Positions 16,624-24,169 of a DNA stretch of 64,000 bases are shown here, in pieces. The position numbers and the translations under genes are program-made. The stretch is taken from the NCBI RefSeq assembly GCF_008974245.1, contig NZ_BBZI01000005.1, positions 654,180 through 718,179 on the forward strand, in the 5' to 3' direction. The notes beneath the pieces are model-generated. The model saw nothing but the letters and a program-made list of their open reading frames with translations. It had not been told where the DNA came from and made no database searches. This stretch comes from Streptomyces abyssomicinicus (lineage in GTDB: Bacteria; Actinomycetota; Actinomycetes; Streptomycetales; Streptomycetaceae). Position 1 is the first letter of the stretch, and each line of letters begins with the position of its first letter.

Positions 16624-17885
16624 CAGTTGGTCCTCCAGACGGCGACCCGCCAGCGCGAGACCCAGCCCCAGACGAGGCCGGCCAGGAATCCGGTGACGAT
16701 CAGCGCGCCGAGCAGCCACCAGCCGCGGCCCAGCCCGAAGGCGGCCACGTCGGAGGCGTCGGACGGTCCGTCCACCACGTCCACCGTGAGTTCCACCGGC
16801 AGACCGGGGGTGGTCTTGACCCCGGCGGCCGGTGAGAAGGAGTGCGTCACCTCGAGGCAGACCACCTCGGCCGGGGCCTCCTCGTCGGCTTCGGCCTTGG
16901 GGAGGCGCAGGCCCGTGGAGATCAGGTCGGTGCGGCCGTGTCCGGCCGCCTCGCCGCGCACCATCTCCCGCCCGTGGACGGTGACCGCCCGCAGCAGCAC
17001 ACCGTGTCCGGGGTTCACCTCGCGGTCGGCGGCGACGCTCACCGCGGCGCGGACCTCCTGCCCGGGCTCCAGGTCGATCCGGTACCAGCGTGCCTGCCCG
17101 AACTCCGCGCGGTCGGTGTAGAGACCGGACTCCAGCGCCGGGGCGCCCTCGCAGGCCGCCGTGCCCTCGACCGCGACCGGCGTCACCGTCGGCTCCGCCG
17201 CACGCTCGACCAACTGGCCGACCCGGTCGGCGAGGTCGTCCTTGTGCTGGACGGAGGTGTAGGTGCCGCCGGTGGCCTCGGCGATGCAGAGCAACTGGTC
17301 GCGGGTTTTGGCGTCGGGGACCAGGCCCAGGGTGTCGATGGTCAGGCCGATGCCGCGCGCCGCGATCTCCCGCGCCACCTCGCACGGGTCCAGCGGCTGG
17401 CAGGTGTCCTCGCCGTCGGTGATCAGCACGATCCGGCGGGTGCCGTCGCCCTCCTGGAAGTCCCGGGCCGCCGCCTTCAGGGCGGGACCGATGGGGGTCC
17501 AGCCGGTCGGCGTCAGGGTGGCCACCGCCGTCTTGGCCTCCACCCGGTCCAGCGGGCCGATCGGATAGAGCTGTTCGGTGTCCTCGCAGCCTTCCTGGCG
17601 GTCGTCGCCCGGGTAGTTCGCGCCCAGGGTGCGGATGCCGAGCAGCACCTCCTCCGGGGTCGCGTCCAGGACCTCGTTGAATGCCTGCTTGGCCGCGGCC
17701 ATCCGGCTGCCGCCGTCGACGTCGTGCTCGCGCATGGAGCCGCTGACGTCCAGAACCAACTCGACCTGGGGCGCGGGCCGGTCGTCCGTCTCGTCGGCGG
17801 CGGCCGTCGCGGGGAACGCGGTCCCCGCCGCCAGGGCGGCGAGCAGGGCGAGAGCGCCCGCTGCCAACCGTTTTCTTCTGATCAT
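16623..17885 (-). CDS. Exported von Willebrand factor A domain protein, C-terminally membrane-anchored
   Basis: The 420-aa protein has a signal peptide (RRKRLAAGALALLAAL, cleavage after ATAAA). The VWA domain covers about residues 38-215 with a complete MIDAS: DVSGS near residue 48, the Thr of TPTGWTPIG, and ITDGEDTC. A beta-rich domain (about 230-370) and one transmembrane helix at about 388-408 follow, then a basic tail. VWA-MIDAS domains bind ligands through a divalent metal. It is the first gene of a two-gene operon with the coupled partner above. The ligand is unknown. It stands 56 bp from the siderophore synthetase gene. Confidence 0.88.
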   Translation of the reverse strand: MIRRKRLAAGALALLAALAAGTAFPATAAADETDDRPAPQVELVLDVSGSMREHDVDGGSRMAAAKQAFNEVLDATPEEVLLGIRTLGANYPGDDRQEGCEDTEQLYPIGPLDRVEAKTAVATLTPTGWTPIGPALKAAARDFQEGDGTRRIVLITDGEDTCQPLDPCEVAREIAARGIGLTIDTLGLVPDAKTRDQLLCIAEATGGTYTSVQHKDDLADRVGQLVERAAEPTVTPVAVEGTAACEGAPALESGLYTDRAEFGQARWYRIDLEPGQEVRAAVSVAADREVNPGHGVLLRAVTVHGREMVRGEAAGHGRTDLISTGLRLPKAEADEEAPAEVVCLEVTHSFSPAAGVKTTPGLPVELTVDVVDGPSDASDVAAFGLGRGWWLLGALIVTGFLAGLVWGWVSRWRVAVWRTN

Positions 17886-17941
17886 CGCCGGATCCTATTG
17901 AACGGGAGAGGGCCCGGCGGCGGCGGGTCGCCCCATCTCCC

Positions 17942-19441
17942 CTACGCGGACGAAGGATTGGGAAGGTGCGTCCAGAGATCACCCGGCCTGTCCGGGGAGA
18001 GCCGCATCAAGGTCAGCGCCTTCACCGGCAGCGGGTCACGCAGCAACGCCTCACGGTCCGGGGTGGACGGCAACTCACCGACGGCCCGGCGCAGCAGCCC
18101 GGCCAGGGCCTCCGCGGAGCCCGCCGCGGCCCCCAGCGACCCCGCGACCAGTGAGCCGAAGAGCTTGCGGCGCAACGCCGCCACGTCGTCGGTGACGATC
18201 CGGGCCGGCACCCCCTCGGGCAACCGCAGGCCGTGCCGGGCCAGCCGGACGGGACTCACCCGGATGTCCGCCAGGTCCCGGTAGACCAGCCGCACCGGCC
18301 GCCCGTCGCGGGAGAGCACCACCAGGAGGTTCTGGCCGTGCGCCTCGAGCGCCACCCCCAGCTCCAGCAGCCGCAGCCCCGCCCGCAGCGCCATCACCGC
18401 GAACTCGTCCAGCCAGGACGAGGAGGCGGCCGGACCGGCGGCCTCCAGCGCGGCCACCGGCAGCACCCGCTCACCCTCGCCCGCGTACACCTCCGGGGCC
18501 TCGCGCACCACGGCGGCGAGGTCCGCCGTGCCGTCGCACGCGGCGCCCAGGGTACGGGTGACGTGCAGCAGGCCGCCCAGCAGCGGCGTCAGGGACTCCG
18601 CGAACGCGGAGACCGCGCGGGAGGAGAGGACCGAGCCCACCGAGATGTCCCGCACCGACGAGGTCAGCCGGGTGGACAGCGCGGTCTTCACCTGGGGCCC
18701 GCCCGGCACCGCGAGCGTGCGCAGGGCCATCAGCGGATGCGCGGCGAAGCCGCCCGCGTCCTCGGACCGGCGCAGCACGTGTTCCGCCTGCCACGGGTGC
18801 ACGGGCAGCAACAGCCGCCCGCCGTCGCGCCATTCGGCCGGCCACGTCCCGGACACCGGACCGCTGTCCCGGTCCACCGGCATCAGCCGCAGCCGCACCA
18901 CCGGCCGGTGTTCGGGGGCGTAGGCCAGCTCATCGGCCACCGAGAAGCCCGGCCGGTAGCGGCAGCCGGGATGGTACGGATGGCCGTCGACCACCCGCTG
19001 CTCCCATTCCCAGGACGGCGCCGAAGCCGCCGGCGCCGCCGCCGAGTCGGCGCGTGACAGCGCCAACGACGCGACACTGCCCGCGAGTTCCGCCGCGAAC
19101 GCCTTCCCGTGCGGGACCTCCAGACCCTCGGCGAGCGAGGCCGGGTCGTCATACGCCGTGCCCGCGAGCCGGACCTCGGTCACCGACCCGTCCACCGCGA
19201 ACGGGTCGGCGTCCGGGCCGCGCAGCGCCCGGCCGTCCGCCAGCCGCACCGTCAGGCCGTCCCGCGTGCGCTCCCTCCCCGCGATCCACGGCAGCGGCTC
19301 GAAGGCCAGCGCCCGCCACAGCCGGGACAGCACCGCGGCCCGGGCGCCGGGCAGCGCCCGGCCGAACGGCTCGACCAGACCGGGGCGCAGGTCCGCCAGC
19401 TGCCGCGCCACCGCGTTCTCCTCGCCTGCTGAACGGCGCAC
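17942..19441 (-). CDS. IucA/IucC-type NIS siderophore synthetase
   Basis: The 499-aa protein belongs to the NRPS-independent siderophore synthetases, which adenylate a carboxylate such as citrate or succinate and condense it with an amine or alcohol. Visible motifs in order are GHPYHPGCRYRPGF (around 155), PVHPWQ (around 215), KTALSTRLTSSVRDI (around 255), EAHGQNLLV (around 390, ATP/Mg site) and YRDLADIRV. It follows the DUF1349 gene by 22 bp in the same direction, and a second NIS synthetase is divergent from that pair. The product is not predictable; no decarboxylase, monooxygenase or transporter gene is adjacent. Confidence 0.9.
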   Translation of the reverse strand: MRRSAGEENAVARQLADLRPGLVEPFGRALPGARAAVLSRLWRALAFEPLPWIAGRERTRDGLTVRLADGRALRGPDADPFAVDGSVTEVRLAGTAYDDPASLAEGLEVPHGKAFAAELAGSVASLALSRADSAAAPAASAPSWEWEQRVVDGHPYHPGCRYRPGFSVADELAYAPEHRPVVRLRLMPVDRDSGPVSGTWPAEWRDGGRLLLPVHPWQAEHVLRRSEDAGGFAAHPLMALRTLAVPGGPQVKTALSTRLTSSVRDISVGSVLSSRAVSAFAESLTPLLGGLLHVTRTLGAACDGTADLAAVVREAPEVYAGEGERVLPVAALEAAGPAASSSWLDEFAVMALRAGLRLLELGVALEAHGQNLLVVLSRDGRPVRLVYRDLADIRVSPVRLARHGLRLPEGVPARIVTDDVAALRRKLFGSLVAGSLGAAAGSAEALAGLLRRAVGELPSTPDREALLRDPLPVKALTLMRLSPDRPGDLWTHLPNPSSA

Positions 19442-19463
19442 TTTCGGCCTCCTGAGCGGTCCG

Positions 19464-20066
19464 TCAGCCGGCGGGGTCTTCGTGGAGGGCCGCGTCCGCG
19501 GGACCCGTGGTGAAGCGGGTGAAGCGGACCTGGAGCCCGGCGCGCTCGGGGGAGCAGCAGAACGGGCCGGCGGTGGCGGTCGCGCCGGGCTCCAGCGGCG
19601 CGAGCCGGACCATGCGCCAGGGGTGCTCCGGTGTCCGCGCGCGGACGGTCACCGCGTCACCCGCGCGGCTGGCCCGGACCGTGACGAGGCGGCCGTGCCA
19701 GTCGGGAACCGGGGACAGCGACCAGTCGGAACGGCCGTGGGTGACCACGGCGCCGAGGTGCGGCACGCCGTCGCTCATCTCCACGCCGGCCTTGATCCAG
19801 GTGTGCGCGTCGACGCGGATCATGAGGCCGGCCTGGTCGTACAACGCGTCGAACGCGGCCACGAACGTCACCTCCACCGCCGAGCCGGCGGGGAAGCCGG
19901 TGAGCAGCGCGTGACCGTCGTCCCGGACGAAGCCGTAGCCGGTGGTCCGCCAGAAGTCGCTGCGGTCCCGGGCGGTGACGAGCAGGTCCGTGCCGTCGAC
20001 GGCGGTGGCCGCGGGCGGATTGAGCCAGGCGGCGTCGTCCCAGGCGATGTCGTGCCGGTGGCCCAT
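19464..20066 (-). CDS. DUF1349 (concanavalin-A-like fold) protein
   Basis: The 200-aa cytoplasmic protein has the DUF1349 pattern: the start of a jelly-roll with DFWRTTGYGF, then YDQAGLMIRVDAHTWIKAGVEMSDG and SDWSLSPVPDW in the middle. The family has a lectin/glucanase-like beta sandwich of unknown activity, and some members are annotated as regulators or carbohydrate-binding. Its position as first gene of the transcript leading into a NIS synthetase suggests a link to the siderophore locus, but this is only context. Confidence 0.85.
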   Translation of the reverse strand: MGHRHDIAWDDAAWLNPPAATAVDGTDLLVTARDRSDFWRTTGYGFVRDDGHALLTGFPAGSAVEVTFVAAFDALYDQAGLMIRVDAHTWIKAGVEMSDGVPHLGAVVTHGRSDWSLSPVPDWHGRLVTVRASRAGDAVTVRARTPEHPWRMVRLAPLEPGATATAGPFCCSPERAGLQVRFTRFTTGPADAALHEDPAG

Positions 20067-20425
20067 GTGTCGTCCTAACGCGGTGGTGACGAGGTGCCGG
20101 AGGGGTGCCGGCCGTGGCCTCCCGCCCCGTGCCCGGGCCGCGAGGGCTCGAAGGGTCGGGTGATCGGGGATCAGGGGAGCAGCAGAGCACGGATGAGGGG
20201 ATCGGGGATGAGGGAATCGGGGATCAGGGGATCAGGGGATCAGGGGATCAGGCAAGATCCTTCAGGCTGGGGCGGTACTTGTCCAGGCCGACCCGTGAGG
20301 ACGGCCCGCGCCGTGCCGTGCGGCCACTCCGGCCGGCGGTGGCCGAGGTGCGGCCTCGCTACCGGTGGTCGTGGCGGAGATACTGACCGCGACCGCGCCG
20401 CCGAACGAACGGACCACCTGCGCAG
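20067..20425. other. Divergent promoter region of the siderophore synthetase genes
   Basis: 359 bp without a supportable gene. It serves both the DUF1349/NIS transcript (-) and the second NIS gene (+). It is dominated by GATCA-containing repeats from about 20160 to 20252. I looked for the iron-repressor (DmdR/IdeR) box and saw only half-like TTAGG on the minus strand near 20076, so iron control is not visible. Confidence 0.6.
20219..20250. repeat. Four perfect 8-bp tandem copies of GGGGATCA
   Basis: Units lie at 20219-20226, 20227-20234, 20235-20242 and 20243-20250. Degenerate relatives (GGGGATCA, GGGGATGA, GGGAATCG) reach back to about 20165, giving a 90-bp repeat tract in a promoter region. 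Confidence 0.85.
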
Positions 20426-22063
20426 ATGCCCCCCATCGCGGACCTCGGCGAGAGCGCCGACGCCTATGCCTGCACTCCGCTCCTCAACTGCCTGCTGCGC
20501 GAGGTCGCCCGCCCCGCGGACGGCCGGAACGACGGTGGCCCGGACGGAGGCGGCGTCGGCCTCGGCGGGAGCGACGGAGGGCGGCGTGTGCACCGGCTGG
20601 CGGGCAGTGGCCGGCTGCTGCGGGTGCTCGGCGCCCGCCGCCCCGCCGAACCGGAGGTGCGCGACGGCCACGGCTGGCGGCGGCTCGACCACGCGGAACT
20701 GGTCAAGCTGGCCGCCGAGGAGCTCCGCCTGCACACCGGACTCACCAACGACGAACTGCCCGGCGAGATGCTCGACAGCCGCAACGCCGTCGCCGCCCTG
20801 CTCGCCGCCCGCGCCACCGCCACCGCGCCGGCCGACCCCTATCTCCGCTCCGAACAGGCCCTCGTCACCGGCCATCCCTGCCACCCGGCGCCCAAGGCCC
20901 GCGGCGGCGGCCCCGCAGCGGCGTGGCTGCCGTACGCGCCCGAGGCGCACGCCCGTTTCCCGCTGACCCTGCTCGCCGTCCGGGAGGACACCGTCGTCGA
21001 GGAGGGCGACACCGAAGCCCTGGACGCGATGGACGCCCTGGACGCGATGGGCGCCCTGCGCGCCGGGGACGCCTTGGGCGTCCCGGACGTCCGGGACGCA
21101 TCGGACGTCCGGGGCGGGGTCCCGCGCGGCTACCGGCTGCTCCCCGCCCACCCTTGGCAGCTGGAGCTGGTGGCCGGCAGTCCCGGGATCCGCCGGGCCT
21201 TCGCCGACGGACGGCTGCTGCGCCTGGGGGTCACCGCCCAGCACGCCTGGCCCACCGCCGCCGTGCGCACCGTCCACCTGCCCGGAGCGGACCTGTTCGC
21301 CAAGTTCAGCCTGGACGTGCGGATCACCAACGACGTGCGACGGCTGTGGCGTCACGACCTGCTGCGCCTGCGCCGCACCGACGCCACCGTGACCACCGCG
21401 CTGGCCGCCCTGCCCGCGGCGCAGTCGGCGGGCGCCGCCTGGCTCAGCGACCGGGGCTACCGGACCGCCTCCTTCGCCTACGAGGAACTGGCCGTCCTGG
21501 TCCGGGACGGCCTGGGCGCGCACCTGCCGCCGGGCTCCACCGCGCTGCTCGCCGCGGCCCTCGCCGAGGGCTTCGACGGCAACCCGCTGGACCGGCTGGG
21601 CGACGACCCCGAGCCGTGGTGGTCGGCGTACCTGCGCCACACGGTCCCGCCCGTCCTGCACCTGTTCCACCGGCACGGCGTCGTGCTCGAGGCCCACCTG
21701 CAGAACTGCCTGATCGCCGTCGACACCGCCGGGCGGCCGGTGCGCGCCCTCTTCCGCGACGCCGAGGGCGTCAAGACGGTGCCGCCGGCCGGCCGTGCGG
21801 CGGGCTGGGAACGCCTGGTCTACTGCCTGATCGTGAACCACCTGGGCGAACTGGCCGGAGCCCTGCGGGAACGGCACCCGGCGTTCGACCCGTGGCCCGC
21901 GGTCCGCCGTGAGCTGGACCGGCACGACGTCCCCGAGGCCCGCGAGCTGCTCACCCGGCCCACCCTCCCCGGCAAGACCAACCTGCTGCTGCGCTGGACC
22001 GGGGCCGACGGGGCCGACGCCCGCTACCTCCCACTGCCGAACCCGCTGGCGCGACCGGTGTGA
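20426..22063 (+). CDS. Second IucA/IucC-type NIS siderophore synthetase, with low-complexity insert
   Basis: The 545-aa protein has the NIS motifs GHPCHPAPKARGG (around 152), LPAHPWQLEL (around 240), FAKFSLDVRITNDVR (around 295), EAHLQNCLI (around 425) and FRDAEGVK. It pairs with the divergent synthetase to make a probable two-synthetase pathway. Between residues about 194 and 230 lies an Asp/Ala/Met-rich run (repeated LDAMDALDAMGAL, then VPDVRDASDVRG) that neither flanking motif needs. At the DNA level it is a tandem duplication of a GCCCTGGACGCGATG-like unit. ATG 20426 has no strong ribosome binding site. Confidence 0.9.
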   Translation: MPPIADLGESADAYACTPLLNCLLREVARPADGRNDGGPDGGGVGLGGSDGGRRVHRLAGSGRLLRVLGARRPAEPEVRDGHGWRRLDHAELVKLAAEELRLHTGLTNDELPGEMLDSRNAVAALLAARATATAPADPYLRSEQALVTGHPCHPAPKARGGGPAAAWLPYAPEAHARFPLTLLAVREDTVVEEGDTEALDAMDALDAMGALRAGDALGVPDVRDASDVRGGVPRGYRLLPAHPWQLELVAGSPGIRRAFADGRLLRLGVTAQHAWPTAAVRTVHLPGADLFAKFSLDVRITNDVRRLWRHDLLRLRRTDATVTTALAALPAAQSAGAAWLSDRGYRTASFAYEELAVLVRDGLGAHLPPGSTALLAAALAEGFDGNPLDRLGDDPEPWWSAYLRHTVPPVLHLFHRHGVVLEAHLQNCLIAVDTAGRPVRALFRDAEGVKTVPPAGRAAGWERLVYCLIVNHLGELAGALRERHPAFDPWPAVRRELDRHDVPEARELLTRPTLPGKTNLLLRWTGADGADARYLPLPNPLARPV

Positions 22064-22178
22064 GCGGACGGCCGCCCGCACGGAGCTGCGACCGGGGCCG
22101 GGAGGCCTCACCCTGGGAAGTGGCCGCACCCGGCAAGCGGTGCGACCCCGGTCCGCCGAGTACAGCGAGGAGCCGACG

Positions 22179-22409
22179 ATGGCCAGGAGCGGTGGCGGTG
22201 ACAAGAAGCTGGGCAAGGGCGACAAGGTCGCCTGGAGCAGTCACGGCAGCGAGACCGAGGGGAAGGTGGAGAAGAAGATCACCGAGCGGACGGAGGCCGC
22301 GGGACGCACCGTGGACGCCTCGTCGGAGGACCCGCAGTACCAGGTCCGCAGCGAGAAGTCGGGCAGGTCCGCGGTGCACAAGCCGTCCTCGCTGAAGAAG
22401 AAGAAGTGA
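22179..22409 (+). CDS. DUF2945 / hypervirulence-associated Tudor-like small protein
   Basis: The 76-aa basic protein has KLGKGDKVAWSSHGSETEG, the SH3/Tudor-like barrel signature of DUF2945 proteins, followed by a Lys-rich tail ending SSLKKKK. ATG 22179 follows AGCGAGGAG at proper spacing. The stop overlaps the GTG of the next gene by 4 bp. The family is widespread in soil bacteria and its role is unknown. Confidence 0.85.
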   Translation: MARSGGGDKKLGKGDKVAWSSHGSETEGKVEKKITERTEAAGRTVDASSEDPQYQVRSEKSGRSAVHKPSSLKKKK

Positions 22410-22747
22410 CCGGCGTGGACGACGACGAGCGGAAGCGGACCTGGTCCGAGTTCGGCGAGCTGGTGAACATGAAGCCGGCCGACCTGGAGAAATGGCTGGC
22501 CTCCCCGGAGTCCGAGGCCGCTGGGCAGCACAAGGACGGCGGCGAGTCGACCGGCCACGCCTCGGGCCGCAGGATCGCGGAGATCCAGCACACCCGGAAG
22601 AGCGACCTCACCGACGACGACTACCTGCACATGCGCAAGGTCGTCGGCTACGTCCGGCGCCACCTCGCCCAGCGGCCCTCGGGTGACGTGCGGGAGACCC
22701 GCTGGAGGTACTCGCTCATGAACTGGGGCCACGACCCGCTGGCCTGA
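22406..22747 (+). CDS. DUF3140 family protein
   Basis: The 113-aa protein has the DUF3140 pattern: FGELVNMKPADLEKWL with a conserved Trp near residue 30, RIAEIQHTRKSDLTDDDYLHM, KVVGYVRRHLAQRP, and RWRYSLMNWGHDP at the C-terminus. The start overlaps the Tudor-like gene by 4 bp (GTGA); an internal GTG 9 bp later is possible. The pair often occurs together. The conserved basic/aromatic faces suggest DNA binding, but nothing is established. Confidence 0.85.
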   Translation: MTGVDDDERKRTWSEFGELVNMKPADLEKWLASPESEAAGQHKDGGESTGHASGRRIAEIQHTRKSDLTDDDYLHMRKVVGYVRRHLAQRPSGDVRETRWRYSLMNWGHDPLA

Positions 22748-22884
22748 CCGCCCCGGCCGCCCGGTTACGATGCCCCCTTCGTGCCGAAGGCCCGGAACAC
22801 CCGGCGCGCCGCCCCCTCCGCGGGGCGCGGACGCGCCGGATCCGGCCCGAACGGCAAGGCGAACGACCGGTAGGGCCTGGGAGA

Positions 22885-23808
22885 ATGCTGAGAGAGGTCG
22901 CTGTCACGCGCTACGTCGCGCCCCTGCGGACCGGCGGATCCGTGCCCGGGGTCGTCGAGGCGGACGACCTCGGCACCTACGTCGTCAAGTTCACCGGCTC
23001 CGCGCAGGGCCGCAAGGCGCTGGTCGCCGAGGTGATCGTCGGGGAACTGGGCCGCCGGCTGGGCCTGCGGGTGCCGGAACTCGTGCGGGCCCACTTCGAC
23101 CCCGCCCTCGGCGCGCACGAGCCGCACGCCGAGGTCCGCGGCCTGCTGGAGGCCAGCGCGGGACTCAACCTCGGCATGGACTACCTCTCCGGCGGCGCCG
23201 ACCTCACCCCCGAGCTCGCCGCGACCTTCCGCGTCGACCCCCTGGAGGCGGGCCGCGTCGTCTGGCTCGACGCCCTCACCGCCAACGTCGACCGCACGGT
23301 GCACAGCTCCAACCTGATGGTGTGGCCCACCCGCGGCACCGCCCCCGCCCGCCTCTGGCTGATCGACCACGGCGCGGCCCTGGTCTTCCACCACCGCTGG
23401 GACGGGACCGCCCCGGACAAGGTGTACGACTTCCGCCACCACGCGCTGGGCCGGTACGCCCCGGACACCCGGGCCGCCGATGCCGAGCTGGCGCCCCGGG
23501 TCACCGAGGAACTGCTGCGCGAGGTGGTCGCCGAGGTGCCCGACGAATGGCTGGCCGGCGAGCCGGGCTTCGCGGACCCGCAGGCGGTCCGCGACGCCTA
23601 CGCCGGGTGGCTGGCCGCCCGGGCCGCCTCCTCGGCCGCCTGGCTGCCCACCGACTTCCCCAACGGCGACCAGCTCGCCGCGGAGGAGTACGCCCGCCGT
23701 GAGAAGAGCCGCCAGGGACGCCCCGGATGGCTCCAGCGCGTCCCCGACCTGCACGGCAAGCCGGGCGCCGAACAGGACTGGTCCGTCCACCTGGACGGAA
23801 CCGGCTGA
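22885..23808 (+). CDS. HipA-like kinase family protein
   Basis: The 307-aa protein resembles the HipA-fold kinases found alone in actinomycetes. YVVKFTGSAQGRKALVAEV carries the ATP-binding Lys near residue 35. WLDALTANVDRTVHSSNLMVW carries the catalytic-loop Asp and Asn near residue 140. LWLIDHGAAL is the metal-binding DHG near residue 160. There is no HipB-type antitoxin beside it, so a toxin role is not supported. Such genes are often followed by a DUF3037 gene, but the next 360 bp hold only repeats. Its target is unknown. Confidence 0.8.
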   Translation: MLREVAVTRYVAPLRTGGSVPGVVEADDLGTYVVKFTGSAQGRKALVAEVIVGELGRRLGLRVPELVRAHFDPALGAHEPHAEVRGLLEASAGLNLGMDYLSGGADLTPELAATFRVDPLEAGRVVWLDALTANVDRTVHSSNLMVWPTRGTAPARLWLIDHGAALVFHHRWDGTAPDKVYDFRHHALGRYAPDTRAADAELAPRVTEELLREVVAEVPDEWLAGEPGFADPQAVRDAYAGWLAARAASSAAWLPTDFPNGDQLAAEEYARREKSRQGRPGWLQRVPDLHGKPGAEQDWSVHLDGTG

Positions 23809-24169
23809 CCGCTCCGGCCGGGAGTCAGCCCCCGGACCTGGGCGCGAACGCCCCGGACCTCGGCGCGCCCCGCCCCCGGACCCCCCGGACCCGCGCGTGC
23901 CGTCCGCGGGCCGCGCGCCCCGTCCCCGCCCCCGGACGCGCTTCGTTCGCGGGCCTCCGTTCCCGGACCCGCCCCCGCCGGACCTGGTTGCGGCTCGGAC
24001 CTTAGCGTGCCCCGCCCCCGCCCCCGCCCGTCCTCGGGCCTCCGTTCCGGGTACCCGCCTCCGCCGGACCTGGTTGCGGCTCGGACCTGAACGCGCCCCG
24101 GCGCCGGGGCCGACCCCGACGGTGAGGCGCGCGGGGCCGGCACCGGGGCGACCGTGGGTCCGGGCCGTG
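23809..24169. repeat. Gene-free repeat region with an approximately 54-bp direct repeat
   Basis: 361 bp of C/G-rich repeated sequence between the HipA-like gene and malate synthase. The clearest element is a direct repeat at 23950-24003 and 24035-24088, starting CGGGCCTCCGTTCC and sharing a 28-bp identical core (ccgccggacc... to ...tcggacct). Shorter CGGACCTCGGCGCG-like units precede it at about 23835-23870. No coding frame with a plausible start was seen. Confidence 0.7.

Noticed and set aside
15799..17885. VWA gene as part of a MoxR-VWA chaperone or tellurite (Ter) system
   Set aside because: The protein has a signal peptide and a C-terminal anchor, and no MoxR AAA+ ATPase or TerD gene is adjacent.
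20067..20425. Iron box (DmdR/IdeR type) before siderophore genes
   Set aside because: Only a partial TTAGG-like half was found near 20076; the full 19-bp palindrome is absent.
22885..23808. HipBA toxin-antitoxin module
   Set aside because: No HipB-type helix-turn-helix gene lies next to the HipA-like kinase; the neighbouring DUF3140 gene lacks the XRE pattern and is 137 bp away.
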